The notes beneath the pieces were generated by a model, which was given only the letters and a program-made list of their open reading frames with translations, made no database searches and was not told the origin of the DNA. DNA of 57,723 nucleotides. It comes from Planctomycetota bacterium. GTDB lineage: Bacteria > Planctomycetota > B15-G4. How positions within the stretch are numbered: the first letter of the stretch is position 1; each line of letters starts with the position of its first letter. Both the position numbers and the translations under genes were made by a program. Where the stretch lies: positions 1 to 57,723 of the forward strand of contig JACKHP010000025.1 of NCBI GenBank assembly GCA_020638905.1, written 5' to 3'. Below, one piece after another: positions 57,541-57,723 of this stretch.

Positions 57541-57723
57541 TCAGTCGTCCATCCAGCACGCTTCGACGCGCCCGTCGTCGACGCGCACCTTGATGACGCT
57601 CCATCCCCACGCGTACCACGGATTCGGGTCGTACGCCCACGTCTGGTGATCGACGAGGCCGAACCGCGCCGAAGGCGGGCCGAAGCGGGCAAGGAAGTCG
57701 GCGGCCTCGGTGCCCGTCGCGCA
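57541..57723 (-). CDS. C-terminal fragment of a small BamE/SmpA-like protein (runs off the window)
   Basis: Only the last 60 residues are inside the window; the 5' end lies beyond base 57723. The readable part is ATGTEAADFLARFGPPSARF followed by DHQTWAYDPNPWYAWGWSV and VRVDDGRVEACWMDD. The pattern of a hydrophobic helix, FGPP, an aromatic W-Y strand and a final V.V.DGRV strand resembles BamE/SmpA-type or related small envelope lipoprotein folds, in which the Gly-Pro/Pro turn follows the first helix. Assignment is tentative. Convergent with the DUF4280 gene. Confidence 0.6.
   Translation of the reverse strand, partial: CATGTEAADFLARFGPPSARFGLVDHQTWAYDPNPWYAWGWSVIKVRVDDGRVEACWMDD

Noticed and set aside
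57097..57723. A type VI secretion or extracellular contractile injection locus
   Set aside because: Only one PAAR-like gene is present; no VgrG, sheath, baseplate or AAA genes are visible inside the window.

Overview
The window reads as chromosomal DNA of a very GC-rich bacterium (roughly 70% G+C by eye), most plausibly a planctomycete. That assignment is an inference from gene content: secreted FG-GAP/UnbV and di-haem oxidoreductase paralogues, giant membrane-anchored proteins built from carboxypeptidase-regulatory-like beta-sandwich modules, a TMTC-like membrane TPR protein, ECF sigma and TPR-CHAT regulation, and short operons separated by strand switches. I saw no tRNA, rRNA, IS element, prophage or CRISPR array.

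Layout. 0.2-7.7 kb (minus): two UnbV/FG-GAP secreted proteins and two di-haem c-type oxidoreductases, each a tandem paralogue pair. 8.3-12.3 kb (plus): a membrane-anchored multi-sandwich protein and a cardiolipin synthase. 12.4-17.6 kb (minus): a MOP-type flippase-like protein, a TMTC-like TPR protein and a carboxymuconolactone-decarboxylase-like protein. 17.8-22.3 kb (plus): a secreted protein with faint SurA/parvulin resemblance, a LipM-type lipoyl/octanoyl transferase, NfeD-like and SPFH proteins, then 550 bp of hairpin-rich non-coding DNA. 22.9-29.6 kb (plus): ECF sigma factor, small Cys/His plus beta-sandwich protein, TPR-CHAT protease, secreted subtilase and rhomboid-TPR protease. 29.7-39.6 kb: a His-rich lipoprotein divergent from a VIT1/CCC1 transporter, a repeat/Ig-like secreted protein, a cupredoxin-like protein, an overlapping DUF455/ATP-grasp pair, a peroxiredoxin, a LOG-family protein, a tandem pair of small PH-like membrane proteins, a guanine-deaminase-like enzyme and an NTF2-like lipoprotein. 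39.6-42.3 kb: divergent csoR/copA sharing one promoter-operator. 42.3-50.0 kb (minus): a short RecQ helicase, an RlmJ-like protein, gcvPB, gcvPA, gcvH, gcvT and a small TPR-like protein. 50.1-56.9 kb: two divergent giant multi-sandwich proteins. 57.1-57.7 kb: a DUF4280 PAAR-like protein and the 3' end of a further gene.

How genes work together. gcvT-H-PA-PB encode the complete P, H and T parts of the glycine cleavage system, and the LipM-like gene at 19.7 kb could supply the lipoyl group for GcvH Lys63. CsoR very likely represses copA from an operator embedded in two mirror-image overlapping promoters. The main candidate for an undescribed system is 22.85-29.64 kb: sigma factor, candidate anti-sigma and caspase-like TPR-CHAT protease in tight order, followed by a subtilase and a rhomboid protease. 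This looks like a proteolysis-gated transcriptional switch, similar in logic to the TPR-CHAT/Csx30/sigma arm of type III-E CRISPR but with no CRISPR parts. Several genes also show a -10-like hexamer 6-10 nt before the start codon and no Shine-Dalgarno, which suggests leaderless transcripts.
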